A stretch of DNA of 64,000 bases. Source: DRTC01 sp964521025. GTDB lineage: Bacteria > Cloacimonadota > Cloacimonadia > Cloacimonadales > TCS61. Below, one piece after another: positions 1 to 9,285 of this stretch. The position numbers and the translations under genes were made by a program. Under the pieces are notes generated by a model, which did no database searches, was not told the origin of the DNA, and saw only the letters and a program-made list of their open reading frames with translations. How positions within the stretch are numbered: the first letter of the stretch is position 1; each line of letters begins with the position of its first letter. The stretch is taken from positions 1 to 64,000 of the forward strand of contig CAZFPK010000011.1 in the NCBI GenBank assembly GCA_964521025.1. The letters run 5' to 3'.

Positions 1-45
1 ACACATAATATATTAGAGTATATTTTAGCAACCAATTTTTGACTA

Positions 46-327
46 TTAAGCCAAACTTTCTGATTTATAATAATAAGGATTGATAGAAATATTAGTTAGT
101 GTAAAAATATCGCCCTTTTTTGTTATTTTTTTAACATTTCCAGATTTAATATACTTTGCTTTAGGATTAGAAAAATTTCCTTCTGAGTCTAAAAACCATC
201 TCAATCTATTAAAATAAAGTTTTTCTACTCCTGAATCCTTCATCAATTTTAATAATGGATAAACACTTTTTGTATTTAAAAGGTTTTGTTGTCCATTTAA
301 AACATATTTATTCCTTAATTTCTGCAT
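46..327 (-). CDS. Small hypothetical protein, probably frameshifted at its 5' end
   Basis: The 93-codon frame encodes a basic, Lys/Tyr/Asn-rich protein with no signal peptide, membrane segment or domain I recognise. The ATG at 327 has no ribosome-binding site. A strong GGAGGA lies upstream at 378-373, 4 nt before an ATG at 368, but that frame stops after 17 codons. Adding one A in the A7 run just after this ATG (near 362-356) would join it in frame, giving a protein that begins MEEKKYKTFLSEFPMQKL. The gene therefore probably runs 368-46 and carries a one-base deletion, either real or a homopolymer sequencing error. The downstream end lies 45 bases from the window edge, so its neighbour is unseen. 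Function unknown. Confidence 0.5.
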   Translation of the reverse strand: MQKLRNKYVLNGQQNLLNTKSVYPLLKLMKDSGVEKLYFNRLRWFLDSEGNFSNPKAKYIKSGNVKKITKKGDIFTLTNISINPYYYKSESLA

Positions 328-546
328 AGGAAATTCCGATAAAAAAGTCTTATATTTTTTTCTTCCATAATATCCTCCATTAATATTGTAATTTATTTAT
401 TTTTTTGAAATTTGTTTCAATTTCTATAATACTTAATATCATTCCACTTCTATGATTTTTTTTCGTGGACAAAAATAGGTCAGGGGTATTTGAAAAGTCA
501 ATGATTTTTTTGAGAAAAATTTACATTTGATGATTATTTCATAAAA

Positions 547-707
547 AACTCCGGAGGAGTTACCTATTTGTAACTGGAGAAACCGAATATGTACTAACTC
601 CGGAGGAGTTTTCTGTCTTGCCGGATCGATATTGAATAGGAAACTCCGCTGGAGTTATCTTATTCCCCAAATAATCGTAGTTACAAATAGGATATTCCGC
701 TGGAATT
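547..707. repeat. Nested inverted-repeat block built from four CTCCGGAGGAG-like palindromes
   Basis: Four 15-nt palindromes lie at 547-561 and 596-610 (AACTCCGGAGGAGTT), 642-656 (AACTCCGCTGGAGTT) and 693-707 (a degenerate TTCCGCTGGAA form). The outer pair is extended by exact complementary flanks: CCTATTTGTAAC at 563-574 and GTTACAAATAGG at 680-691. The inner two palindromes are also flanked by roughly complementary sequence (GAATA... / ...TATTC). The whole 160 bp can fold into one long cruciform. No gene is visible in the 328-841 spacer apart from this block and the promoter below; the short frame that crosses the block on the minus strand is a by-product of the repeats. Confidence 0.75.
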
Positions 708-752
708 TTTTTACTTAAGTTCAAAAATTCCTTGCCAGAATCCAAAATAAAA

Positions 753-802
753 TTGACAGAAAAAACAGCATAAAAAACATTGCGAGTGAATGTTCACTCG
801 CA
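753..802 (+). promoter_or_regulatory. Promoter-like TTGACA plus palindromic TetR-type operator
   Basis: TTGACA lies at 753-758. After 22 nt there is a 22-nt palindrome at 781-802, with arms TGCGAGTGAA and TTCACTCGCA around a 2-nt centre. It is the only strong palindrome between the repeat block and the tetR-like start at 842, so autoregulation is the simplest reading. The GTGAAT-NN-TTCAC core resembles operators known for FadR-like TetR regulators. The same TTGACA-N22-palindrome arrangement recurs at 14748-14797. A clear -10 hexamer is not visible. Confidence 0.7.
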
Positions 803-841
803 GGATTAACTTCTTCCTGCGGGTGTATAAGGAGAAAAATT

Positions 842-1429
842 ATGGATCATCTCTCAACCAGGCAGGTTCAAATTATTGAAGCAGCATTAAAAATTATATC
901 CCATAAAGGTATCCAATTCCTGACCACAAAGTCATTAGCGGAAGAAATCGGTATGTCCGAAGGCGGACTTTATCGTCATTTCAAAAGCAAAGATGACATC
1001 CTGAACGGGATTATCGAATATGTGATCTACGGAGTTTTGAATTTCTTCGACTCAGTGATAAATTCGGATAAAACGAGTATCGAGAAACTAAAAGAGATAT
1101 TCCTCGAAAGATGCACCAGAATCGGCTCACACCCGGAGCAGATAGTTTCCTTGAGTTCCTTTAATTATTATCAGGACGGAGAAAAATATCGTCAGCAAAT
1201 CCGGGAATTTTATAATGAATATGAGAATAAAATATTACAGATAATCAGTAAAGGTCAGGTAGACGGTGAGATCACGAATGTCGATCCAAAATACATTTAT
1301 ATGGTTACTATCGGAGTTTTAAATAGATTCGTGATGGAATGGCAAAGAGCGAATTATGAGTTCAACCTTTATGAAGAAGGTGAGAAACTCTGGAATTATC
1401 TGAAAGGATTGATCCGGATTAGAACTTGA
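842..1429 (+). CDS. TetR/AcrR family transcriptional regulator
   Basis: This 195-residue protein has the normal TetR length. An N-terminal helix-turn-helix lies at about residues 10-55 (IISHKGIQFLTTKSLAEEIG, then MSEGGLYRHFKSKDDILNGI), matching the TetR_N signature with the recognition-helix pattern GGLYRHF. The remaining helices form the variable ligand-binding and dimerisation domain, with a YSFNYYQ/Phe-rich middle; the ligand cannot be read from sequence. The start is set by AAGGAG at 830-835. The palindrome at 781-802 suggests autorepression, and a near-identical palindrome before the LamG gene at 14855 suggests a second target. A 15-bp stem at 1433-1470 follows the stop codon. Family call secure, regulon inferred. 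Confidence 0.92.
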   Translation: MDHLSTRQVQIIEAALKIISHKGIQFLTTKSLAEEIGMSEGGLYRHFKSKDDILNGIIEYVIYGVLNFFDSVINSDKTSIEKLKEIFLERCTRIGSHPEQIVSLSSFNYYQDGEKYRQQIREFYNEYENKILQIISKGQVDGEITNVDPKYIYMVTIGVLNRFVMEWQRANYEFNLYEEGEKLWNYLKGLIRIRT

Positions 1430-1432
1430 TTA

Positions 1433-1470
1433 CAAAACTCGACTTGCTACGAAGTGCGAGTTGAGTTTTG
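1433..1470 (+). terminator. Hairpin after the TetR gene
   Basis: CAAAACTCGACTTGC at 1433-1447 pairs with GCGAGTTGAGTTTTG at 1456-1470 over 15 positions, two of them G-U in RNA. There is no U-run, so it may be a repeat-family hairpin rather than a true terminator. A related stem (CGACTTGC/GCGAGTTG) occurs at 3925-3960. A smaller hairpin (TATCCGG-N6-CCGGATA) follows at 1509-1528. Confidence 0.45.
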
Positions 1471-1558
1471 GAAACAATATGAAACAACCCAAAACAGAAA
1501 ACTTAAGTTATCCGGTAACTGCCGGATAGCTCAAGTTCTCAATAATTTCAAAAACAAA

Positions 1559-3865
1559 ATGAAAAAAATATTTTTATATTCATTATTAATTCTAATAGTT
1601 TTATCGATTTCAACTTGCGGCAGAAAAGACGCTCTTTCTCCCAATTCCCAGCCAGAAATCAGGATCACTTCTTCTTATGGAATCGATAGTCTCGAGTTTG
1701 ATGAAGACATTTATCCGATTTCCTTCCAACAAAAAATTTTCTGGCAGGCAAATGATCTGGATGGAACAGTCGAACATTATGCTTTCCGCGTATTAGACGA
1801 AAATGAAAATCCAATATTGGGAACTCCGGATCATGATTTTACCGATTCACTCGGTTGGGTCTATCATTATCAATTAGGAGCAGATGAAAATATTCCGATG
1901 AATGATCCGTCAGCAAAATTAACGGTTTGGACGGAACAGGTTTATGCACTCATCAATTTCCCGGCAAATGTTGATGGAGACAGTGCTGTCGTAACCGGGA
2001 TTTTTGAAGTTAAATGCAAGGATAATCGAGGATTGGAGAGCGAACCTGCTCGAAAGTATTTCAATGTAAAATCTCTCCAACCGGCAGTAACTGGAAGTTC
2101 CAGCAAAGGTGATATTTCCGGGAAAACTGTTGGTCTGGGAATTATCCTCGAATTTATGATGTTAGATGAAGATCCGTATGTGGATCCGGTTGCAGATTAC
2201 TTTGAATTCCAGTTAATCAAAAGAGATTTGGAAAACCAGGTTATTCCGGAACCGGATTACGAAGAATGGATTTCAACCAAAGGACAGGAAGATATTAACC
2301 GGTTTTATCTTACTCCAAATTCGACTCCATCTTTAATTCCAAATTCTTATATTGAAAATGAACCGGCAGATTCTACTTTCCTGATCTTTAGAGCAATCGA
2401 CAAAGCCGGCATAATTTCCGAACCGGATACGATATCTTTTCTTGTGAAAGATAATTTCTATCCTGAAACTCTCATCTATATCAAAGATATTTTTGTTTTG
2501 GGAGAAAATCATTTCGTAACGCAAAGAGATGCTTCTCTCGGTAAGATAATTCCCTTGATCCAAACCAGCAGCGGCTATAAATACTCGACTCCCTTCTGGA
2601 TCGATAAAGACGGGAATTTCAAAGTTCTCTGCAGCAATGACTTGAAAATTTACCTGCATTGGGGCTGGCATGGAGAATTTGAAGAGGATGATCCTTTTGC
2701 CAAAAGAGAAGGAAACCTGTTAGACGGGGAAATCCATCAAAATTATTTTTCCGAAGTTCAGTATTTTGATTTGAGATTGGATAATGAACCTTATTATTAT
2801 CCACCTTTTCCACCGCAAGACGTTAACCTGGTAATCGATAATGACGGCACAGAATGGCTGCGAGTTCCCAAAAACTATGACATCGATCAGGAAACAGTTT
2901 TAGCGAATCTCGATTATGGAACACATTCTTTTGAAGTCAGGGTCGTGGATCTGCAAGGTCATTTTGATCTTACTCCGGCTGTTCTGGATTTTGAGATTAT
3001 GGAAAAAGTTCCTGAAGATGAAAAACAGGGAATCCTCATAATCGATGATTCTAATAATCTTGATTTTGATGCTATAATCGACAGTTTGTATTTGGAATTT
3101 GTTTCCGATTATGATGGAATTGTAGATGAAATCAAAAGAAAAGAAATAAAAGATTTAATCGACGGACTTGGTCTTGGTACTGTTCATTTTAATAAATCCG
3201 TTCTTTCACCAACCGATCTGCAAGGTTACAAATTTATTATTTTTCACTCAGATATTCTAACCGACGATTCAAATTTTTATAAAGAATATGATCCATTAAA
3301 TTTGTATCTGGAATTGGGGGGAAATCTCATTTTCAGTTGTGGAAACAGCATATTACTTTCCCAAGACTTATGTACCGAACAGGAAATTCCAATCTTTGAA
3401 AAATTTTTCGGACTTCCTTTAGAGGATAATATTTTCAATACAGTAACCAATATTGAGACTGAAGCCAGTTTCTTTGATTTACAGTTTTTTGATAAAGCCC
3501 TTGCTGAAAATAGTTTTGAAAATAATATTAATTTGGAACTTCCAAGTTTTCATGTATGGGTTACATTAAAGCAAGGATTAGGACCCGTTGCATATTTTGA
3601 GAATTTTACCGATGATTCCGAAGTAATTTTCCGCTATGGATGTAAATTCCCCGAAATTGGAACAGACTTCGAAGAATGGGATGATATCGACGATAATGAC
3701 CAATTTCCTTCCGAATCTCAATATAATGAATTTAACGGAAAACCGGTTGCATTAAAGAAAATTATGGAAAATAGTTGTTGTTATATTTTCGGATTTCCGC
3801 TTTCTTTTATGAATCCCGATGAAGTCAGGAATATGATGAATAGTATTCTGACGGAATTAGATTAG
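1559..3865 (+). CDS. Large exported lipoprotein with a C-terminal amidotransferase-like fold
   Basis: The 768-residue product starts MKKIFLYSLLILIVLSISTC, a signal peptide ending in a lipobox with the lipidated Cys at residue 20. I prefer the ATG at 1559 to the upstream in-frame ATG at 1454, because the upstream codons lie in the hairpin-rich spacer and would bury the signal peptide. Residues 25-500 look like successive Ig-like beta domains (for example the FRVLDENENPI and FEVRVVDLQGH stretches). Residues about 500-768 (GILIIDDSNN ... YKFIIFHSDI ... LYLELGGNLIFSCG) have the alternating strand-helix pattern and 'elegant turn'-like GGNLIFSCG of class I glutamine-amidotransferase-like folds, so this part may bind rather than catalyse. 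It is followed by another exported protein and is probably surface-anchored. Specific function unknown. Confidence 0.8.
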   Translation: MKKIFLYSLLILIVLSISTCGRKDALSPNSQPEIRITSSYGIDSLEFDEDIYPISFQQKIFWQANDLDGTVEHYAFRVLDENENPILGTPDHDFTDSLGWVYHYQLGADENIPMNDPSAKLTVWTEQVYALINFPANVDGDSAVVTGIFEVKCKDNRGLESEPARKYFNVKSLQPAVTGSSSKGDISGKTVGLGIILEFMMLDEDPYVDPVADYFEFQLIKRDLENQVIPEPDYEEWISTKGQEDINRFYLTPNSTPSLIPNSYIENEPADSTFLIFRAIDKAGIISEPDTISFLVKDNFYPETLIYIKDIFVLGENHFVTQRDASLGKIIPLIQTSSGYKYSTPFWIDKDGNFKVLCSNDLKIYLHWGWHGEFEEDDPFAKREGNLLDGEIHQNYFSEVQYFDLRLDNEPYYYPPFPPQDVNLVIDNDGTEWLRVPKNYDIDQETVLANLDYGTHSFEVRVVDLQGHFDLTPAVLDFEIMEKVPEDEKQGILIIDDSNNLDFDAIIDSLYLEFVSDYDGIVDEIKRKEIKDLIDGLGLGTVHFNKSVLSPTDLQGYKFIIFHSDILTDDSNFYKEYDPLNLYLELGGNLIFSCGNSILLSQDLCTEQEIPIFEKFFGLPLEDNIFNTVTNIETEASFFDLQFFDKALAENSFENNINLELPSFHVWVTLKQGLGPVAYFENFTDDSEVIFRYGCKFPEIGTDFEEWDDIDDNDQFPSESQYNEFNGKPVALKKIMENSCCYIFGFPLSFMNPDEVRNMMNSILTELD

Positions 3866-4174
3866 AGTTATGACTAATTGTTTCATCGTTCTCAATCTCC
3901 TGATTGGGAATGTCTTCAGCAAGACACGACTTGCTATGACCGTAGGGAATGCGAGTTGAGAATTGAAAATCATTTCAAGACAGGTTGTTCTTCCCGATTT
4001 GTCGGGACACTTCGTTGCAAGTCATGTTCAATCCGTATGTTCCAAAACTCGATTTGGGAACAAAATTTGATTAGAAACTCGGTTTCATGAAAGATACAAA
4101 ATGTAGTGAACACATTCCCAAATTCAATTTGGGAAGAATAATAGTAGATCAACTTGCCAAGTTGATAAAAAAAA
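3866..4174. repeat. Hairpin-rich intergenic spacer
   Basis: This 309-base spacer holds no convincing gene. It contains separate short palindromes: CGACTTGC/GCGAGTTG arms within 3925-3960, TCCCGA-TTTG-TCGGGA at 3992-4007, a 10-bp stem TTCCCAAATT/AATTTGGGAA at 4115-4135, and a 9-bp stem ATCAACTTG/CAAGTTGAT at 4148-4166. None has a strong U-run. The last one ends 8 nt before the next ATG and could cover its ribosome-binding region. The TTCCCAA/TTGGGAA word recurs at 12283-12307 and 61239-61261. Confidence 0.65.
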
Positions 4175-7141
4175 ATGAAAAATAAGACCAAAATTGTTGC
4201 TCTGTTTCTCTTACTGTTTTTCTCAATTTTAAACTCAGAATCTGTCGAACCCGGTTCTTCCAATAAAAAACTCGACCTCCTCAAATATCACAATGTCGGC
4301 AATATCTGGCTGCGCGTCAGTAATTATGGTTTTTTCGGTTCCGGATATGCAGTTTCGCCGCAATGGCCCTCGCTCGAGTATCCGGGCGGAAGTGCTATCG
4401 ATTATCTTTTCCAGGGTGGTCTCTGGTTTGGAGCAAAAAAGGTGAGGAGAAACACGATTGGAGAGAAACTTTTCTGGCTTCCGAATCCGGAAGATGAATA
4501 TGATGTTGTGCCGGAAAGCGATCCTGCCTGGACTCCGGATCTACCGGTTGTGATCGATACACTCGTTTCCGTTGGTTATGAAGGTGATTGGGATGTTTAC
4601 GAACTGCTTCCTGCTTACAATCCACTGGAAAATGTACCTCTCGGTGAGCAGTTCGATAATTATAATCCTCTCGATGTGATCATGAATACTTCCATTCGCG
4701 ATTTTAGAAGAGGAGTCGATGATGATGCTGACGGAAAGATCGATGAAGACCCGGTTGGTTATGCGTTTCCTTTTCGTTCTTCCGACGAACTTCCTCTAGA
4801 ATTTTCCGAATACGGAAATATGTGGTTGTATGATATTGATGATTATAGTCTGATCGAAAAAAATCTCGATATCTGGTTTCCACTCGGTTTCCTCGATCTT
4901 GGTGACGAAACGAATGAATTATACAATTTTTCTCAACCTAAAGATGATGATCTCGATACTCTAACAGACGAAGATGATTATCCTATATCCGAGCAGGATT
5001 TTATTTCCTATTTTTATGATTACAGCCCGTTTGAAACTCCCGGAGAACGGGATTGGGGCGGAGCAAAAGGAGGAAACAAACATATTCCATTACACATTCG
5101 CGTGCGTCAGATGAGTTATCAATGGAGTTATGAACATATTAAGAACCTCATTTATGTGGAATTCGACATTACTAATATGAATCCAATCGATACTCTCTAC
5201 GATTGTGTGATGGGAATTTATATGGATTCCGATGTCGGTCCGCAAGCCTGGAGTGCCGGAGACCGCTGTACCGAAGATATCAGCAGTTATGTTTCCGGTG
5301 AAGGATATGAATTTGCCTACACTTATGATGCGGACGGAGATCAAGGATTAACGACAGGTTTGGTTGGTTCCCGTGTCTGCACACCCGATCCTGATATCCT
5401 GGATTTTGTCTGCTGGTATTGGAACAACGGACAAGGACCTACCGATTCCAAACCGTTAAATTTGAATCCAACCGGATTGACTGCCAATGAGAAATACTGG
5501 TTATTATCGAACCGGAATCCAAATCCGGATGAACTCATTTCATTAAGAGATTTTCCCGATCATCAAGTCGGAAATCCCGGTGATACCCGTTATTTATTTG
5601 GCTTTTACGGAGATATGCAGGGAGGGGAGAATCCGACTTCGGAATCATGGAATTTACCGCCTGGAAAGACGATGAAGATCGTGATCGCTGTTTTCCCTGG
5701 AGATGATCTGCAGGATTTGAAAGATCAGTCTGTCTGGGCAAAAACGATTTATGGAAAAGCACAAAATCTCGTCGAAGTAATTCAACCGGATATCGAGATC
5801 CATTATATCGGACCCGAACCTCCGGAAATTCCTGAAATGTATGCGGAATTATCCGCTAACGGAAATGGCATAGATGTTTATTGGGATAACCGCGCGGAAA
5901 TCGAGAATTTCGATCAGATCACAGTTACAAACGAGCAGATCGGCTGGCAGAACGATATTCCCGGGATCGATAGTTATCTGCCGACTGCTGATACGACCGG
6001 GATGCCGGAGGAATTCAAACCGGAAAACTGGAACGACGGAGTTCCCAATGAAAACGCTCTCCTCAATCCCTGGACTGCCAACAGGTTAAGACACGATTTT
6101 CAAGGTTATTCATTTTGGGGAAGATCGGGCAGCGGTTCAAATGAGGATTGGATTTTGCAGGATAGATGGGATAAAATCGATTCCGAACAGGATTGGGAAG
6201 ATTACGAAGTAAATTCCGGAACTGAATATTTCTTTAATTTTGGAGGTGATCTCGTTATCGACGAAGGTCTTCCCAACAAACAGGATGAAGTTTCGGAAGA
6301 AGACCTGAACTATTATCATTTTAATGAAAACTACATTTTGGAAAATTATGATGATAATGATATTGTTTACGGAAAGCCTGTTTATAATTGGAAAATCGAG
6401 TATTCGGACAGTTTGCAAACTTATGCCAACCAGTTAAGTTTCGACGAACAATCCCTGCTTTTTAAACATCCTGATTTGAAAGATGAAATTTACCTGGAAA
6501 TTTATGATGACCGGCTTATTCCTCTTTCCGGTCACGGCGGACAATCCTATATTGAAAATGGGATGGAAAATGAAGAACATCGAAAAAACCGGTTATCCAG
6601 AAGATATTATTATCAGCAGATTTTTAATCCACCCAAAGGAATCGAGTATTACATCGCTGTAACTGCTTTTGATCGCGGCATGCCGGAGAAAAACCTGCAA
6701 CCGCTTGAATCCGGAAGAGATGCTGATGCCAATATGAAAATCCTCTTTCCGGGACCTTCGGCAACTTCCAAAATGGACAATATTTATGTCGTTCCCAATC
6801 CGTATGTCGGACACAGCAAATTCGACGGTCGTCGCGAAAAGGATGAAAAAGGTGATAAAAGTCGTCGCATCTGGTTTGTTAATCTTCCCGAAAATTGCAC
6901 GATCAAAATATTTACTCTGGCTGGAGATTTAGTCGATACGATCAAACATAATGGTTCAGCCGAAGAAGATATTTTATCCATCAGTAAAGCCGCTTATTCG
7001 GGAATCAAAGCGTCCGGAATCGCTTCCTGGAATTTGCTTTCCTGCAATAACCAGATCATTGCTCCGGGAGTTTATCTTTTTTCTGTGAAGGATTGCAGTT
7101 CGGGAAAAATCAAAGTCGGGAAGTTTGTGATCATAAAATAG
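4175..7141 (+). CDS. Large secreted protein with a C-terminal FlgD-like/sorting-type domain
   Basis: The 988-residue product begins with a Lys-rich signal peptide (MKNKTKIVALFLLLFFSILN). Two acidic calcium-type loops (RRGVDDDADGKIDEDPVG near residue 180; the KDDDLDTLTDEDD stretch near 260) resemble EF-hand/dockerin loops. The middle is Tyr/Trp/Asp-rich beta sequence with no family I can name. The last 120 residues (NIYVVPNPYVG ... KIFTLAGDLVDTI ... SWNLLSCNNQIIAPGVYLFSV) match the FlgD-like C-terminal domain found on type IX-like exported proteins, where the C-terminal strands direct secretion. No strong ribosome-binding site precedes the ATG; a 9-bp hairpin ends 8 nt upstream. It probably forms a unit with the lipoprotein gene before it. 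Function unknown. Confidence 0.82.
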   Translation: MKNKTKIVALFLLLFFSILNSESVEPGSSNKKLDLLKYHNVGNIWLRVSNYGFFGSGYAVSPQWPSLEYPGGSAIDYLFQGGLWFGAKKVRRNTIGEKLFWLPNPEDEYDVVPESDPAWTPDLPVVIDTLVSVGYEGDWDVYELLPAYNPLENVPLGEQFDNYNPLDVIMNTSIRDFRRGVDDDADGKIDEDPVGYAFPFRSSDELPLEFSEYGNMWLYDIDDYSLIEKNLDIWFPLGFLDLGDETNELYNFSQPKDDDLDTLTDEDDYPISEQDFISYFYDYSPFETPGERDWGGAKGGNKHIPLHIRVRQMSYQWSYEHIKNLIYVEFDITNMNPIDTLYDCVMGIYMDSDVGPQAWSAGDRCTEDISSYVSGEGYEFAYTYDADGDQGLTTGLVGSRVCTPDPDILDFVCWYWNNGQGPTDSKPLNLNPTGLTANEKYWLLSNRNPNPDELISLRDFPDHQVGNPGDTRYLFGFYGDMQGGENPTSESWNLPPGKTMKIVIAVFPGDDLQDLKDQSVWAKTIYGKAQNLVEVIQPDIEIHYIGPEPPEIPEMYAELSANGNGIDVYWDNRAEIENFDQITVTNEQIGWQNDIPGIDSYLPTADTTGMPEEFKPENWNDGVPNENALLNPWTANRLRHDFQGYSFWGRSGSGSNEDWILQDRWDKIDSEQDWEDYEVNSGTEYFFNFGGDLVIDEGLPNKQDEVSEEDLNYYHFNENYILENYDDNDIVYGKPVYNWKIEYSDSLQTYANQLSFDEQSLLFKHPDLKDEIYLEIYDDRLIPLSGHGGQSYIENGMENEEHRKNRLSRRYYYQQIFNPPKGIEYYIAVTAFDRGMPEKNLQPLESGRDADANMKILFPGPSATSKMDNIYVVPNPYVGHSKFDGRREKDEKGDKSRRIWFVNLPENCTIKIFTLAGDLVDTIKHNGSAEEDILSISKAAYSGIKASGIASWNLLSCNNQIIAPGVYLFSVKDCSSGKIKVGKFVIIK

Positions 7142-7145
7142 TATC

Positions 7146-7238
7146 CCCATCGTCCCGATGGGTGAAGTTGAAATGGTTGAATCTGTTGAATTGGTTGAAT
7201 TGGGAACGAGAAGAAAGTAACTCCATCGTCCCGATGGA
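7146..7238. repeat. Two copies of a CCATCG-TCC-CGATGG hairpin
   Basis: CCCATCG-TCC-CGATGGG lies at 7146-7162 and TCCATCG-TCC-CGATGGA at 7222-7238, 60 bases apart in the 156-base spacer. Both are perfect 7-bp stems with the same loop. Between them is a short GTTGAATT repeat tract. They look like members of the same class of small dispersed palindromes as in the other spacers. Confidence 0.7.
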
Positions 7239-7297
7239 AAAGTTAGACTATACAACTTTGCTGTACAAGAGAGAAATGAAAAACTATTGAGGTTTTT

Positions 7298-8710
7298 ATG
7301 AAAATAGTATCTCTATTAATTGTCTTCTTTTATTATTCGATAATTCAAGCAGCTGATTATACTATTCCACCTTCGTCTTATTCATTATGTAGCGGTGATC
7401 TTGATAATGATGGAGACAATGATATTGTTGTTGGACATAATAGTGAACATGGTATTATATCGTTTCTTTATAATAACGGAATGGGAGAATTTATTTTAGA
7501 GGATACTTTACATTTTTTTGGCGGCTTAAGAGTTTATGAGATTGTTAATCTTGATGAAAACCCAATCCCTGATTTAATCGTTCATCACCAAAATGGAATT
7601 GGAGGTACACAACACTTTGCAGTATTCTACAATAATGACATTTATAACCCTTTTTTTTACGATTCTGGGATATCAGGCTATGGAATCAGTTATCATGATA
7701 CTGGTGATCTTGATAATGACGGTGATCTTGATCTTGTTTTCGATTTTTCAAATGCTCCTTTTTGGTGTGCATTTTATAATCTCGGAGATCAGGAATTCTC
7801 CGAACCTGAATTTTATGAGCTGCCCGGACATGTAATAAAATGTGAAGACCTCGATGGAGATAACAGAGCTGATGTAGTAACGCAGGGAGCGGAAACCAAC
7901 ATCCATTATAGTACTGGAAACGGATTTGAAACGGAATTATTATGTTTGGATGTAGTTAATGGAACAATGGTATTAGAAGATATGGATAATGATGGAGATT
8001 TTGATATTGTTCTCAGCCAACTCTTTCAACCACGTAACTATTTTCGAATATATGAAAATCTTGGAAATAGAGAATACATGTTGCATGACCAAAATATTCA
8101 AGGTAGTTATACGGAAGCTTTATCTGCTGACATTAATGGAGATCAATTAATAGATATAATAAATGTAATAAGTGGTGATTACTTTTATGTTTATTTTAAT
8201 GAAGGTAATTTTGTGCTAAGTGAGTGTACCTGGATATATTTTGGAAATATTGGAGAATATTCTCAAGAAGGTAACTTTAATGATTTTGATGGTAACGGAA
8301 CCCAAGATATTGCAATCGCAAGATATTTTATTGGTGAACCAAATATTTTAACGGTTTTATTCAATGATGGAACAGGAGTATTTTATGAAGAACCGGTTAA
8401 TATCATAGATAACGAAATCTTTAAATATGATCCTTACCATGTGTCTTGTTATCCGACCCCTTTTGAAGATAATACAACAATTTCATTTAAGTTGCCTTAT
8501 GCAAAAAAATGTAATTTTAAAATTTATAATTTAAAAGGACAATTAGTAAATACTCTTATCCCTGATAATTTGATTAGAAAAGGAAAACATATTTTTTATT
8601 GGAACGGAAAGGATATTTATGGAAATGATATAAGTAGCGGAGTCTATCTTTATAAGTTAAGTATAGATAACGAAGTAATAAGCAAGAAAGTATTAAAATT
8701 AAAAAATTAA
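7298..8710 (+). CDS. Secreted FG-GAP/VCBS-repeat protein with a C-terminal sorting domain
   Basis: This is a 470-residue exported protein with a signal peptide (residues 1-19, ending IIQAA). At least five FG-GAP/VCBS-type repeats carry calcium-binding DxDxDGxxD loops: GDLDNDGDNDIVVG near 31, GDLDNDGDLDLVF near 140, EDLDGDNRADVV near 185, EDMDNDGDFDIVL near 225 and NDFDGNGTQDIAI near 325. Such repeats build an integrin-like beta-propeller, usually in adhesion or ligand binding. The last 85 residues (CYPTPFEDNTTISF ... FKIYNLKGQLVNTL ... WNGKDIYGNDISSGVYLYKL) form the sorting-type domain. The start follows GAGG at good spacing. Only 17 bases separate it from the next gene, so the two are probably co-transcribed. 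Confidence 0.87.
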   Translation: MKIVSLLIVFFYYSIIQAADYTIPPSSYSLCSGDLDNDGDNDIVVGHNSEHGIISFLYNNGMGEFILEDTLHFFGGLRVYEIVNLDENPIPDLIVHHQNGIGGTQHFAVFYNNDIYNPFFYDSGISGYGISYHDTGDLDNDGDLDLVFDFSNAPFWCAFYNLGDQEFSEPEFYELPGHVIKCEDLDGDNRADVVTQGAETNIHYSTGNGFETELLCLDVVNGTMVLEDMDNDGDFDIVLSQLFQPRNYFRIYENLGNREYMLHDQNIQGSYTEALSADINGDQLIDIINVISGDYFYVYFNEGNFVLSECTWIYFGNIGEYSQEGNFNDFDGNGTQDIAIARYFIGEPNILTVLFNDGTGVFYEEPVNIIDNEIFKYDPYHVSCYPTPFEDNTTISFKLPYAKKCNFKIYNLKGQLVNTLIPDNLIRKGKHIFYWNGKDIYGNDISSGVYLYKLSIDNEVISKKVLKLKN

Positions 8711-8727
8711 AACCAAAAGGAGGAATT

Positions 8728-9285
8728 ATGAAAAAGCAAATTATTACAATGATTATGCTATTTTTCGCTATTACTGCAAATGCCGTAATCACAAGGAGCG
8801 AAGCAATCGATCTCGTATTAAATCAAATACTTGTCGATGAAGTCGGATCTATCGATGTTTATGCATCTTACGGACTAATGGAACATGATGATAGTTTATT
8901 TGTTTATACGGGTAGAACGGTATCAATACCATACTTACAAAACTGGGTATTTTTTTCTAATGATTACCCAATGGCTTTATGGTCACATCCATGTCGTTAT
9001 ATTTTTGTTAATTATGAGGATGGTGAACATTCGATCATGGATGAAACCTGCTTACCGAAAGATTTAAAAATTGATTTTGAAAAAATATCACAGATAACAG
9101 TCGATATTGAACGTTCACCTGATCTTCAGAATCCACCATCATCGACTAGATTAGATAGAGAGGAAAATCCTAACCTTCATGCAATAATAATATCAGGAGA
9201 TCATATACATGATACTGATGAAATTGCATTCTTCAATGATGTTTCGAGTATTTACTGCACTCTTCTACAATACGGTTTTCAGTAG
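8728..9285 (+). CDS. N-terminal part of a frameshifted clan-CD cysteine peptidase
   Basis: A strong AAGGAGGA precedes ATG 8728, which opens with a signal peptide (MKKQIITMIMLFFAITANA). The frame covers a propeptide-like region and the start of a caspase-like fold (LHAIIISGDHIHDTDEIAFFNDV). It stops at TAG 9283-9285. The sequence continues without a break in the +1 frame: removing one T from the T4 run at 9275-9278 reads LLQYGFSRNNIVVHYYNG into the next entry. Alone, this 185-residue piece lacks the catalytic residues. I read it with 9209-12148 as one interrupted gene of about 1,140 codons, broken by a one-base insertion, a sequencing error or, less likely, a +1 recoding site. Confidence 0.8.
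   Translation: MKKQIITMIMLFFAITANAVITRSEAIDLVLNQILVDEVGSIDVYASYGLMEHDDSLFVYTGRTVSIPYLQNWVFFSNDYPMALWSHPCRYIFVNYEDGEHSIMDETCLPKDLKIDFEKISQITVDIERSPDLQNPPSSTRLDREENPNLHAIIISGDHIHDTDEIAFFNDVSSIYCTLLQYGFQ

Noticed and set aside
560..745. A 61-codon minus-strand frame across the palindrome block
   Set aside because: Its sequence is entirely generated by the repeated palindromes and it has no translation signal.
3878..4090. A 70-codon frame after the lipoprotein gene
   Set aside because: It is Cys/Arg-rich, spans several hairpins and has no translation signal.
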